Part shown: piece by piece, positions 1-7,796 of the stretch
How positions within the stretch are numbered: position 1 is the first letter of the stretch
How the letters are laid out: each line of letters opens with the position of its first letter
Source of the DNA: DATESZ01 sp035283845
GTDB lineage: Bacteria; Desulfobacterota; Syntrophia; Syntrophales; JACQWR01
Direction of reading: 5' to 3'
Assembly (NCBI GenBank): GCA_035283845.1
Contig: DATESZ010000055.1
Coordinates: forward strand, 1 to 21,512
DNA: 21,512 bases
Program-made: the position numbers and the translations under genes
Notes under the pieces: model-generated
What the model saw: only the letters and a program-made list of their open reading frames with translations
Databases searched by the model: none
What the model was told of the DNA's origin: nothing

Positions 1-1202
1 AACTCGCAGTAACCCAGGCGCGGGACGAGTACAGGCGACCAGATGCCTTCAAGACCTGCCTCCATAAGCGTGGGCTGGAGACCGTTCGTGATGCAGACCT
101 TCATGCATTCGCCGCACTTGACGCACCGTGCGAGAAATTCCCTTTCCTCAAGAGACCCGGGTGGCCTGATAAGCAAGGGGCTGCGGCTGCCCGCTTTCGC
201 AATTGGCGTTGTCCGCAAGAACGGTACGGCAACCAGACCCGAGACAGCGGCTGCTATTACCCGTCTCCTTCCCAGGTCCATGGCTACCGCCGTGTGTTTC
301 GTTCCGAGGCTGAAAGAGACCGCTTTCTCAGGACAGATGTCGTCGCAGTTCCTACACATTAAGCACTCCGTATCGCGCCACCGCTCACGCCCGTCCGGGC
401 CGGCGCCGCCCTGGCAGTTAAAGGTGCAGACCCCGCAGGAAGTGCACCCTTCGCTCAAATCACGTTTCAAGAGCGAGTAACGTGAAAGGAGACCAAGGAG
501 CGCGCCGAGGGGACAGAGATACTTGCACCAGAAGCGGCGCTCCAGCAGATTCAGTCCGAGGATCGTTAGAAATAGCATGCCGATAAACACCCCCTGCCGA
601 TAGACAGGCTGCTCAAAGGACAAGACCGTTTTCTTCAGAAAGTCATAGGCAGGCTCCGAAAGGCTGTTTGCACCGAGCGTATTTACTGAGTAGATGGCGT
701 CAAAAATGGCACGCACAGAATAATTGAAGAAGGGATAAAGGCTGACCGAAAAAGAGCGGATGAGGAGGGAAAGGGGGTCCACGATGCCCACAAACTGCAT
801 CGTGAAAAGAGACGAAACGAGGATAAAGATGAGTAACAGGTATTTGAAACGATGCCAGGCGACGGGCATGGCTTGAAGATGCTTTTTATTGAGCGAACTC
901 ACAAGATTATTCAGAGTCCCCAGCGGGCAGACCCAGCCGCAGAATACCCTGCCTAAGGCGATGGTAAGGGTGACGGCAATGAGGGATAGCAGGAACGCTA
1001 CCGGCAGGGCATGGGAGGCCAGAAAGGTAGCAAGGGAAATGAGGGGATCGAAGTCCAGGAAAAGCCTAACAGGGTAGCCCAGTTCGTCATCCCCTTTGGA
1101 CTCGGTATGGATAAAGAGAAAGAGAAAGAGTAGCAGAAACAATCCCTGGGAGCTTCGGCGCCAGTTCTGAACACTGATCTTTCTCATTAACCATCTTTTC
1201 AT
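1..1202 (-). CDS. Polyferredoxin, NapH/MauM-type 4Fe-4S membrane protein (C-terminus cut by window edge)
   Basis: The minus-strand frame stays open from 1202 to the window edge (400 codons seen). A hydrophobic N-terminal segment (about residues 18-32) is followed by more membrane segments and two polyferredoxin motifs, CGWVCPLG near residue 90 and CKYLCPLGALLG near 230. Next come 4Fe-4S ferredoxin motifs: CTSCGVCTFNC, CLMCRNCDDICP and, further on, CVKCGECMKVC. Between the second and third lies a GRRRVIAAA stretch followed by a hydrophobic run, like a Tat-type or membrane segment inside NapH/MauM fusions. Such proteins pass electrons between the quinone pool and periplasmic or cytoplasmic iron-sulfur partners; the actual partner is unknown. 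The start ATG overlaps the DUF362 stop codon (TGATG), so the two are translationally coupled. An alternative ATG lies at 1187. The 3' end is outside the window. Confidence 0.9.
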   Translation of the reverse strand, partial: MKRWLMRKISVQNWRRSSQGLFLLLFLFLFIHTESKGDDELGYPVRLFLDFDPLISLATFLASHALPVAFLLSLIAVTLTIALGRVFCGWVCPLGTLNNLVSSLNKKHLQAMPVAWHRFKYLLLIFILVSSLFTMQFVGIVDPLSLLIRSFSVSLYPFFNYSVRAIFDAIYSVNTLGANSLSEPAYDFLKKTVLSFEQPVYRQGVFIGMLFLTILGLNLLERRFWCKYLCPLGALLGLLSRYSLLKRDLSEGCTSCGVCTFNCQGGAGPDGRERWRDTECLMCRNCDDICPEKAVSFSLGTKHTAVAMDLGRRRVIAAAVSGLVAVPFLRTTPIAKAGSRSPLLIRPPGSLEEREFLARCVKCGECMKVCITNGLQPTLMEAGLEGIWSPVLVPRLGYCE

Positions 1203-2143
1203 CAGCCCGGGATGTGAATCTTCCTGATCCCCAGTGTGGCGAGATCCATTTTTCCTAACCCCGCGTCCCGTCCGACGCGCACGTATCCGAGATCGCTTCC
1301 CTTCAAGCCGAAGAGCGTAGCGCCATAGGAGTCGATGGCCACCTGATCCACACCGGCGATGACCGTATCGAGCTTTCTTACGTCACGGTAATCGCCGCCC
1401 TGAGGCCCGTTATCGGTCAGGATCCGCACACAATCCAATACAGTGAGCGCAGGTTTGATCACCATGGCGAGGTCTACAAGGCTCTCGTCGATATTCTGAT
1501 GGATCATGGACCGCAAGCCGCCAATGACACCCATCCAGTTCTTCATGGAAAGGGTGAGCTTCGACAGGCCGTGTTGTTTGGCAATGGGGACATTGATCAC
1601 CTTGTCGGCTTCGATGATTTCCGTATAAAGCGGCCATGACTTGAGGGCGATCCCCCGGATTTCCATGTTCTTGAATTTCCTGTCGTCAACATAGCTTACG
1701 TCGGCGCCGGCGGCGAGGGCCGCCGCAGCAATGCCGCTCTGGACGTAGCAGCGCCTTGCATCATTTACGGAGCGATCGAAGACCCTGACCTTCTTTGCGC
1801 CCGCCTCGAGACAGAGGCGGACCAGCTCGGCGAGAACCTCAGGATTTGTGGTCGCCGCCTGCTCCGGAAGGCGGTCAAAACCGATATTTGGCTTGACAAC
1901 GACGATATCGCCGCGGGAAATAAATTTGCTCATGCCGCCCAAGGCATCGATGGCTGCCCGCGTAATTAGTTTAGGCGACGGACCGCGCACCACGGCAAGG
2001 TCGATCTTGAGAGGCATTGGCGACGCTTCGACAAGCTTCGACACCCCCTGCGGTAGAGAGAGACTAACGCCGGCCATCGCCGCCGTTTGCAGAAATTTTC
2101 TCCGATCCACACCCACCTCAAGCTCGGGAATTCGTTTAACCAT
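1202..2143 (-). CDS. DUF362 domain protein with Tat signal
   Basis: A 313-residue protein. Residues 14-19 read RRKFLQ and are followed by a hydrophobic stretch, a twin-arginine export signal, so the protein probably acts in the periplasm. The rest matches the DUF362 family, with GDIVVVKPNIGFDR near residue 78, VPIAKQHGLSKLTLSMKNWMG near 190 and GVDQVAIDSYGA near 265. DUF362 proteins often sit beside ferredoxin-like proteins in anaerobes; their reaction is not established. Its stop overlaps the start of the polyferredoxin, so the two form one transcript and probably one electron-transfer unit. The ATG has only a weak, closely spaced AGAGA upstream; no better ATG exists before the Tat motif, although GTG codons at residues 10 and 12 are possible. 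Confidence 0.88.
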   Translation of the reverse strand: MVKRIPELEVGVDRRKFLQTAAMAGVSLSLPQGVSKLVEASPMPLKIDLAVVRGPSPKLITRAAIDALGGMSKFISRGDIVVVKPNIGFDRLPEQAATTNPEVLAELVRLCLEAGAKKVRVFDRSVNDARRCYVQSGIAAAALAAGADVSYVDDRKFKNMEIRGIALKSWPLYTEIIEADKVINVPIAKQHGLSKLTLSMKNWMGVIGGLRSMIHQNIDESLVDLAMVIKPALTVLDCVRILTDNGPQGGDYRDVRKLDTVIAGVDQVAIDSYGATLFGLKGSDLGYVRVGRDAGLGKMDLATLGIRKIHIPG

Positions 2144-2163
2144 ATCTCTTTTTTAGTGAGCGG

Positions 2164-2192
2164 AGTATAGACAAAGGGTGGTTGAGAGTCAA
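2164..2192 (-). promoter_or_regulatory. Sigma-70-type promoter for DUF362/polyferredoxin
   Basis: On the minus strand TTGACT (2192-2187) is followed after 17 bases by TATACT (2169-2164). Predicted transcription would start near 2157, about 14 bases before the DUF362 ATG at 2143. Both hexamers differ from consensus by one base and the spacing is ideal. Seen directly in sequence; activity is inferred. Confidence 0.7.
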
Positions 2193-2194
2193 GG

Positions 2195-2220
2195 TCATTT
2201 TCCTCTGATCATTTTCCTCT
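2195..2220. repeat. 14-bp-period tandem duplication
   Basis: The 12-base string TCATTTTCCTCT occurs at 2195-2206 and again at 2209-2220, so the period is 14 bases. It lies at the broken 3' end of the NDH-2-like remnant. Since 14 is not a multiple of three, the duplication would shift the reading frame and may be one of the inactivating lesions. Confidence 0.7.
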
Positions 2221-2584
2221 GGCTCGTAGCGTCGGCAAGAAGGGGACCGCGGATAAGTTCGCTCCGTGCGCCGACGTACTCCACTCCTATAGCGCTGCCG
2301 CCCACGATGACAAAGGTGAGAAAGCTGCTGCGCCTGGCCTCGTCCGGCTTCCGGGCAGCTCCTTCGAAACAGCAGATGATGTGGTTCTTGAGAGCGGTTG
2401 CCTCTTCCAGGGTTTTCAGGAAATAGGCATGGGACTCCACACCCGTTATGCCGAACGAATGGGATATGCTTCCCGTAGCAAGTATAAGATAATCGTAAGA
2501 AATCGCCTCGCCGTCGGTCTCTATAACGCGGTTTTCGAAGAAGCTTTTGCGCGATCCCTCCCTGGCTGCAAGTGAGGCCTCCTT
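2195..2584 (-). pseudogene. Remnant of NDH-2-like FAD/NAD(P) oxidoreductase
   Basis: The minus-strand frame open from 2584 down to 2195 reads like the middle of a type II NADH dehydrogenase or related pyridine nucleotide-disulfide oxidoreductase. It contains ISYDYLILATGS (the segment before the second nucleotide fold), then LKTLEEATALKNHI, then the second GxGxxG-like segment LTFVIVGGSAIGVEYVG and SELIRGPL. The normal protein is about 400 residues or more. The first FAD-binding motif is missing upstream, where the frame meets a stop at 2585-2587, and everything after SELIRGPL is missing downstream. The glycine motif is also altered (GGSAIG rather than GGGPTG). It is therefore a decayed internal fragment, not a working gene. 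The 3' end coincides with a 14-bp tandem duplication. Confidence 0.75.
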
Positions 2585-2795
2585 TTAGAATTTACGCATA
2601 GCATCCATCCGGAAACTCCAGATGCGACACTAAGAGCCAAAGGTGGTAGCGAGATCGCTGTCGATAACCTATATGCAGACCTCTTTGGCGCCTTGTGCTG
2701 AATAGCCAAATTTCCCTTTAAGATTCCGCATGAGGAAATTCACCTCTTCACCTGGTCGCTGCTATTCTGCGATTCACAGGGGTATTCATCAATAA

Positions 2796-4892
2796 TTAGA
2801 ACTCATAAGCCATGCTGCCCACGAGATTTCTTCGTGGTTCGTTTACCCCTGACCCGTGAATCCGGTAGTCCTCATCCGTAATGTTTTCCAATGCTAAAGT
2901 ACACCTGATGGATTTATTGATTATGATGCCGCTGCGAAAATTAAGAACGGTATAGCCGGGTGTTCCTCCCGGAGGAATTCTTTGCGTGTCGCTTTGATCC
3001 TTCAGCGATAATTTATCCGCTTTTGCCGCCGTGACAATATCTGTCTCAACCCAGAAATTATAAGTTTTGTTGTCGTAGCGAATGCCCGTCTTAAATGTTG
3101 CAGGCATGATTTTCGTCATCGGTTTTCTTACCTTTTCCCCGGAAGGCAGAAACTGATCAACCTCTCCCTCCGTCCAGACGAAGCTGCCGAATAAAAGCCA
3201 ATCTGCAAAAAATAGGTAAGAACCGGCTAATTCCACCCCCTGAACAAAGCCGTCGCCTACGTTATCTTTGCGCACTTCCGGGATGCCATTGATAAGATTG
3301 CCGGTAGGAGAAGCAACAATCATATCTTCTATATCGGTATAAAAGAAAGTGAGAGAGGCCTGCCAGTCATCTTTCTTCCTTTTTAATCCCAGTTCATAGA
3401 CAATGTACTTTTCCGGCTTTAGACCAAGGGAGGGAGTTTCCACACCGCTGGTATCGTCCAGCATTGTCAGGTCGGCAAGGGTAGGCGTCCTAAAACCCTG
3501 CGACACTCCTCCATATAAATTCCAGCTCTTGTCCCGGTCCGGTAAATAACTGAAACGGATGTTGCCTACTACATTGTCCCAATTATCAGAAAGAGAAATT
3601 TGCTTCTTGGTGACGGGATCCTCTACCTTGTTCGCCTCGACTTTAGCATAGGTATACCTTGCCCCTAAGATAATATCCAGTTTCTCGGAAAAGGACTTGG
3701 CATCTTGAAGATAAATACCTAAAAGCTTATAACTGCTGTCATCGGCAACGGGCCCTTGGATGCCGGCTTTGTTAAAACTGCCATCCGCCTTAAAGGATCT
3801 GGAAAAGGAGTCAACACGATCCTCATAATAATCGAGACCACAGGTTAAAATTCCCATTGAGGTTTTACTTGTCAACTGGGTCAGGAGACCACTCGTGCCC
3901 ACATCAAAACCTTGAAAATCGCTTGTCTTGTCTTTTTTTACCCGGAAACGTTCCTCTTCCTGGCGATGATAAGAAAGACTGATTTGCAGGTTATCAATAA
4001 AAGAATTTAGGTTATCGGCTTTATATTGAAGATAGGTCAACTCTCTATCCTGATCATGTTTACGCTCTTTTTCATCACCCACTTTAGTACCTTTCCAGGA
4101 TATGCCATAAATGGTGGTATGTGTCCGCCAAACATCATCTTGATTGACTTTTTGATGGGCAAAGGTGAGGGAAGAATCGTCTCCCAGATAATATTGGAAC
4201 TTTAAATCATAGTCCTGCTCGTTATAGCCCGTATGAGGTTGTGTGCCTACGGAACCTCCCGCGTGAAGATCGCCATAGTCTTTTAACGATCCTCCGGCAA
4301 TGGCCCACAGGTCGCCAATATTATTAGATAGTTGCAGCCTCCCCGTATTGGATTCTTCTGCGGTGCTGAATCTGTAAAAAACCCTGTTCTTGTTGGGGCC
4401 CGGATCAACGGTGAATGCATTAACCGTACCGCCAATAGCGTCGCTGCCGTATAAGACCGAGGAGGGCCCTTTAACCAATTCCACTCTTTCAATACTCAGC
4501 GGATCAATGGTATTGGCATATTGATTAGGTCCCGATCTGAAGACCGAGTTATTCAAACGGATGCCGTCGATCAGCAACAAGGTGTCATATCCGGTGAAGC
4601 CCCTGATATAAGGTGAGCCCTGGCCGAAGGAAGTTTTTTGCACCATTACCCCGGGGATCTCTTTTAAGGATTCCGGTAAAGTACGAGATAACTGCCGCTC
4701 CTGAATATCTTTTGAGGTCACTATATCGGCGCTGTAAGGAACTTTGAAGATATCTTGTTCCGATCTTGTGGCCGTGACAATTATTTCATCCAAGACTACT
4801 GTCGGCTGTTCAGAAGCAAAAGCTTTAGAAGTAAAAAATAAAATTAATAGGTAAATTAATAAGATGTTGTTCTTAGCAGGCCATTTCTTCAT
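2796..4892 (-). CDS. TonB-dependent outer-membrane receptor
   Basis: A 698-residue receptor when started at the ATG at 4892, which has AAGGGA eight bases upstream. The open frame extends two codons further to a TTG at 4898, but that leaves only about two bases to the AAGGGA. A signal peptide ends near residue 26 (SKAFA/SEQ) and a TonB-box-like stretch follows (TVVLDEIIVTATR). The plug domain shows the classic series: IPGVMVQKTS, PYIRGFTGYDTLLLIDGIRLN, SIERVELVKGPSSVLYGSDAIGG. The beta-barrel ends with ALENITDEDYRIHGSG and a terminal Phe (MAYEF), as outer-membrane barrels do. Overall it resembles the haem/haemoglobin and catecholate-siderophore receptor group; the substrate cannot be read from sequence. 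It stands alone, with its own promoter and a dyad operator upstream, and no TonB or ExbBD gene is in the window. Confidence 0.92.
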   Translation of the reverse strand: MKKWPAKNNILLIYLLILFFTSKAFASEQPTVVLDEIIVTATRSEQDIFKVPYSADIVTSKDIQERQLSRTLPESLKEIPGVMVQKTSFGQGSPYIRGFTGYDTLLLIDGIRLNNSVFRSGPNQYANTIDPLSIERVELVKGPSSVLYGSDAIGGTVNAFTVDPGPNKNRVFYRFSTAEESNTGRLQLSNNIGDLWAIAGGSLKDYGDLHAGGSVGTQPHTGYNEQDYDLKFQYYLGDDSSLTFAHQKVNQDDVWRTHTTIYGISWKGTKVGDEKERKHDQDRELTYLQYKADNLNSFIDNLQISLSYHRQEEERFRVKKDKTSDFQGFDVGTSGLLTQLTSKTSMGILTCGLDYYEDRVDSFSRSFKADGSFNKAGIQGPVADDSSYKLLGIYLQDAKSFSEKLDIILGARYTYAKVEANKVEDPVTKKQISLSDNWDNVVGNIRFSYLPDRDKSWNLYGGVSQGFRTPTLADLTMLDDTSGVETPSLGLKPEKYIVYELGLKRKKDDWQASLTFFYTDIEDMIVASPTGNLINGIPEVRKDNVGDGFVQGVELAGSYLFFADWLLFGSFVWTEGEVDQFLPSGEKVRKPMTKIMPATFKTGIRYDNKTYNFWVETDIVTAAKADKLSLKDQSDTQRIPPGGTPGYTVLNFRSGIIINKSIRCTLALENITDEDYRIHGSGVNEPRRNLVGSMAYEF

Positions 4893-4951
4893 GTACAAAG
4901 TCCCTTGAATTATTGAATTAAATTGATAAGATATTGCTTTTTGACGGTCTG

Positions 4952-4981
4952 AGTATAGGACATGATAATTTTGTATGTCAA
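4952..4981 (-). promoter_or_regulatory. Sigma-70-type promoter for the TonB receptor
   Basis: On the minus strand a perfect TTGACA (4981-4976) is followed after 18 bases by TATACT (4957-4952). Transcription would start near 4945, leaving a leader of about 50 bases before the receptor ATG at 4892. The -35 element lies inside the dyad at 4973-4992. Confidence 0.72.
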
Positions 4982-4992
4982 GCTGTACATAC
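4973..4992. promoter_or_regulatory. Dyad operator over the -35 of the TonB receptor promoter
   Basis: GTATGT (4973-4978) and ACATAC (4987-4992) form a perfect 6-bp inverted repeat with an 8-base spacer, and two further spacer positions also pair. It covers the -35 hexamer of the receptor promoter, as a repressor site would. It is not a recognisable Fur box (no GATAATGATAATC-like core), so the regulator is unknown. Confidence 0.5.
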
Positions 4993-5015
4993 TGGTTGGG
5001 ACTTATAAGGCTCGC

Positions 5016-5373
5016 TTAAGGCGGTTTTGTGATGCCGGCCTGTTTTTTTGCTTTGTAGAAGAGTTGCTGTATCGAATTACTGGAGATGTGTTCTTGCTTT
5101 TTCTCCCCATTAAACAGCCACTCGGTAGGATGATGTTTTCTCCAGTATAGCCTCAAATGCTCAAGGGCATTCTGGGACAAGATGGAGTAGCGATCCTTAC
5201 CTCCCTTGCTCTCAATTCCGATGAGTACGTAATCATCAGAAAAAGAGATTTTATTGAGATACGCTGGCCTCAACAAGCGCCGGTCCGGTAGCTTCCAATA
5301 AAATGAGCATATTATCTCTGCAGGAAAGTGCTTGCAATTCAGATGACGTTAATGTAGAAGAATTTATGGAGGA
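5016..5373 (-). pseudogene. Broken tyrosine recombinase (phage/IS91-type integrase)
   Basis: Two minus-strand frames together look like the catalytic half of a tyrosine recombinase. One frame (about 5373 to 5240) reads LTSSELQAL, then NMLILLEATG, where the family has a YATGLR-like segment around the first catalytic Arg; that Arg is not readable here. After a frameshift near 5250 the other frame continues LNKISFSDDYVLIGIESKGGKDRYSIL and later LRLYWRKHHPTEWLFNG, the beta-sheet with the catalytic Lys typical of integrases found with IS91-like elements. The frame stops at 5016 after KKQAGITKPP, just before where the HxLRH box and the catalytic Tyr should be. It is thus frameshifted and truncated. 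Its upstream end overlaps the ribosome site of the next plus-strand gene. Confidence 0.68.
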
Positions 5374-5379
5374 TCAGAT

Positions 5380-5640
5380 ATGAATATCATGCAAATCAGC
5401 AGGATGAAACGGGATTTAACCTCGGAGCAACAGAAGGCATTTAGCGCCGAACTTAAGCGATTCTATGCTGCGCCGCCTGCCGATCTGGTTGTATTGGCCG
5501 ATTATGTGGCCCTGGACCAGTCCTGTTCTTTTACCCTGCTCGACGTTTCCAACATTGAAAGGTTGAACGAGATCAACCAGCCTTTTGCGCCGTATGTGGA
5601 ATACGAAGTTATCCAGGTTCGCCCCACCGCAAACAATTAA
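5380..5640 (+). CDS. Small DUF3303-like protein
   Basis: An 86-residue protein without signal peptide or membrane segment, preceded by GGAGG about eight bases before the ATG. The N-terminal half (LTSEQQKAFSAELKRFY) is helical and the C-terminal half (DLVVLADYVALDQSCSFTLLDVSNIERLNEINQPF, EYEVIQVRP) has the alternating strand/helix pattern of small dimeric alpha-beta barrel proteins such as DUF3303. The assignment rests on pattern resemblance only. It ends 16 bases before the radical SAM gene and is surely co-transcribed with it. Its role might be as a partner or small-ligand binder for the radical SAM enzyme. It does not look like a peptide precursor: there is no leader/core arrangement and no Cys-, Gly- or Ser-rich tail. 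Confidence 0.75.
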   Translation: MNIMQISRMKRDLTSEQQKAFSAELKRFYAAPPADLVVLADYVALDQSCSFTLLDVSNIERLNEINQPFAPYVEYEVIQVRPTANN

Positions 5641-5656
5641 TGGAGAAACGATCCCA

Positions 5657-6907
5657 ATGCGAAGCTTACTCTTAGAGCTTGCCGAGCAATATCCATCGCT
5701 CCCGAAAGCGGTAATCTTAAAGACTGCCCTTCTTTCACTGGGGGTGCGCTTCCATTCGTTAATGGTTGAAGCCGGCAAAACCGTTCTTCCGGATTTTCGT
5801 TTCCACCGTTTGCCGGACGGAAGCCTTGTCCAGCTTCCGTACCTGATGGTGCTGGAAGGCGGTTCTCTGATCCGGCTGCGTTGCCGGGAGGACAGCCCTT
5901 TTCAAATTGAGCCTGACGGAGATAATTTTTTTTTAATGGATCGGGCTGAGCCAGTAGTTCGTTTTACCTTTGCCGACCGTCCCGTTTGGCAAACCCGTAA
6001 AGCTTCGGACGGCGTGCCGCTAAATGGATGCGGCCTTAATCAGCATGGCGACATGATGGTGCTCAACCTGACTCCGGCATGTGAATACTGGTTGACGCCC
6101 TTTGAGGGAACAGCTTTGACCCCGGACCCACCGGAACGATCATGCCGTTGTGCTTTTTGTGGTTATGGCCTGCCGGACGCGCGCAGCAAGACACTGGGAC
6201 AGGAGCAGGGCCAGCCTGCGGTTGCATCGGCTGTGCTCAAACGTGCTGGCGAGGCCGTGCAAATGGGTGTTGCCTCCGGCGCAAGGCACCTGTACCTGAC
6301 CGGCGGGTCCATGACTAACCCTAATCTGGAGGCCGAAAGATATTTAAATATTGTCAATGGAATACGCAAAGCTGCTGACGGCTTATATCTGACCGTTGGA
6401 TCCCAGGCACTGCCACCCGAGAGACTTCCTGCTTTTAAAACAGCAGGGGCCGATGGAATCTGCTTCAATCTGGAGGTCTGGGATCGGGAGGTATGGCAAC
6501 GGGTCTGTCCTGGGAAAAGCAGATTCTTTGGCCGCAACATGTGGGAAGCATCCTTGATAGAAGCTGTGCGTATTTTCGGCGATGGCAATGTGTTCAGCGC
6601 TTTTGTGATCGGCGCGGAAATGGTTTCCGATAATACATTGTCGGACCCTAATGTTGCTTTGAATTCAAACATCGAAGGTGTGCGATGGCTGCTCCAGCGA
6701 GGAATCCATCCTATCTTGTCGCTCTTCTGGCCTTTTGCAGGTACGGACATGGAAGACTGTCCAGGACCCGATCTGCACTTTTTGCTACAACTTTACAGTG
6801 AGGTCAACCAGGTGCGTTATGAGCTGGGCAAGCCTTTTCCCGGCAACATCGCTTGCAAACGATGTCTGTATATGCAGGTGGAAGGAGACTTTCCAGAGTC
6901 ATGGTAA
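5657..6907 (+). CDS. Radical SAM protein with unusual cysteine spacing
   Basis: A 416-residue protein if started at the ATG at 5657, which has GGAGA upstream; the frame is open further upstream to 5585, but that would overlap the previous gene. It has an N-terminal domain of about 130 residues, then the iron-sulfur region: C142 (ACEYWL), C163, C165 and C168 in RSCRCAFCGYGLPDARS. The usual CX3CX2C is absent; the visible options are CX1CX2C or C142 plus CX2C. LYLTGGSMTNP (about residue 213) matches the SAM-binding GGE-like strand, and GADGICFNLEVWD and NVFSAFVIGAE fit later strands of the TIM barrel. The C-terminus has CKRC, which may hold another metal. Substrate unknown. It overlaps the next gene by seven bases. 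Confidence 0.85.
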   Translation: MRSLLLELAEQYPSLPKAVILKTALLSLGVRFHSLMVEAGKTVLPDFRFHRLPDGSLVQLPYLMVLEGGSLIRLRCREDSPFQIEPDGDNFFLMDRAEPVVRFTFADRPVWQTRKASDGVPLNGCGLNQHGDMMVLNLTPACEYWLTPFEGTALTPDPPERSCRCAFCGYGLPDARSKTLGQEQGQPAVASAVLKRAGEAVQMGVASGARHLYLTGGSMTNPNLEAERYLNIVNGIRKAADGLYLTVGSQALPPERLPAFKTAGADGICFNLEVWDREVWQRVCPGKSRFFGRNMWEASLIEAVRIFGDGNVFSAFVIGAEMVSDNTLSDPNVALNSNIEGVRWLLQRGIHPILSLFWPFAGTDMEDCPGPDLHFLLQLYSEVNQVRYELGKPFPGNIACKRCLYMQVEGDFPESW

Positions 6908-7668
6908 TAAGACGACTCCCAACCATTTATATTTTATTAGCGCTGTGGCCCGCCTTTTTTTGCTTTGAAGGTTTAGGGACAGCTCGGGCAGCCTCGCTTC
7001 AGTTGGATATCCGCAATTCTTTAATCGTGCTTAAGGCAAAGCAGACGCCAATAATTGATATTTTAAAAGCTGTCGCCGACCGGACTGGATTTACTTTCGA
7101 AACCACCGATCCGTTGACAGAGCCCGTTTCCGTGGATATAGAAGCTCTGACCCTGGAAGAATGTGTCCGACATCTGCTGGCAAATCGTAATTATAGTATC
7201 ATCTTTGAGAAAAACAAAAAGGATATTTTTGTATTAAAGAGCTTATATATCATCGGAGCCGGTGCCACAACCCGGGTGCAGCCCAGGCCCGGGCTTTCCC
7301 GGCAACAATCGGATTTGCCTGTAGATATGCCTCCTCAGCATGATCCTGTTCGAAAATTCGAAAAAGACTGGCTTGCTAAAGAGTTTGATGATTACAAAAA
7401 ACTGGAAAAGGAAATCGTGACCGAGAGTAAACAAGAAGATCCTATGGGCGTCGGCATCCGGATCAACAAAATTTCCCGGAACTCGCCGCTAAGAAAAATC
7501 GGCCTTACAGAAGGAGATGTGATCCACGACATAAACGGCAAATCGGTTCAAACGACCGGGGAGTTTATCGAAGCCCTGCAGTCCGCTTTTAGAAGCCAGG
7601 AAATGATACGCATCGAACTGACGCAAAAAAACGACCGTGTGGAACCGATCTATATCAAGGTCCAATAA
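6901..7668 (+). CDS. Exported STN + PDZ domain protein
   Basis: A 255-residue protein. The start at 6901 overlaps the radical SAM stop and places a signal peptide at residues 4-30 (cleavage near ARA/AS). Residues about 33-100 (LDIRNSLIVLKAKQTPIIDILKAVADRTGF, VSVDIEALTLEECVRHLL, YSIIFEKNKKDIFVL) are an STN-type domain, the small fold at the N-terminus of secretins and FecA-like receptors. A charged linker follows, and residues about 175-252 (VGIRINKISRNSPLRKIGLTEGDVIHDINGKSV) form a PDZ domain like those of type II secretion protein C or HtrA. It should sit in the periplasm as a binding or sensing protein. No protease residues are seen. Being located between the radical SAM gene and the sensor kinase, it may feed a signal to the kinase. 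Confidence 0.85.
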   Translation: MVIRRLPTIYILLALWPAFFCFEGLGTARAASLQLDIRNSLIVLKAKQTPIIDILKAVADRTGFTFETTDPLTEPVSVDIEALTLEECVRHLLANRNYSIIFEKNKKDIFVLKSLYIIGAGATTRVQPRPGLSRQQSDLPVDMPPQHDPVRKFEKDWLAKEFDDYKKLEKEIVTESKQEDPMGVGIRINKISRNSPLRKIGLTEGDVIHDINGKSVQTTGEFIEALQSAFRSQEMIRIELTQKNDRVEPIYIKVQ

Positions 7669-7796
7669 AGGACTGCCTTTTTTCCCTATGCAGGTCCAGA
7701 AGCTATGTTTTGATCCGTTTGCTAACCTCACATTTGACAAAACACTCTTACGGGCGTTGAACGGGTTTACCATTGCGGTTCACAAAGGATTGAAGC

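Noticed and set aside
43..1077. Plus-strand open frames of 145 and 62 codons
   Set aside because: They are antisense to the polyferredoxin, whose minus-strand frame is continuous and full of cysteine motifs.
2585..2795. Possible small gene or N-terminal part of the NDH-2-like protein
   Set aside because: Short minus-strand frames such as one beginning MRNLKGKFGYSAQGAKEV soon meet stops and show no FAD-binding motif; nothing can be supported here.
5380..6907. Small protein plus radical SAM enzyme as a peptide-modification (RiPP) pair
   Set aside because: The small protein has a folded alpha-beta pattern and no leader/core structure, and the enzyme shows no clear SPASM domain or peptide-recognition element.
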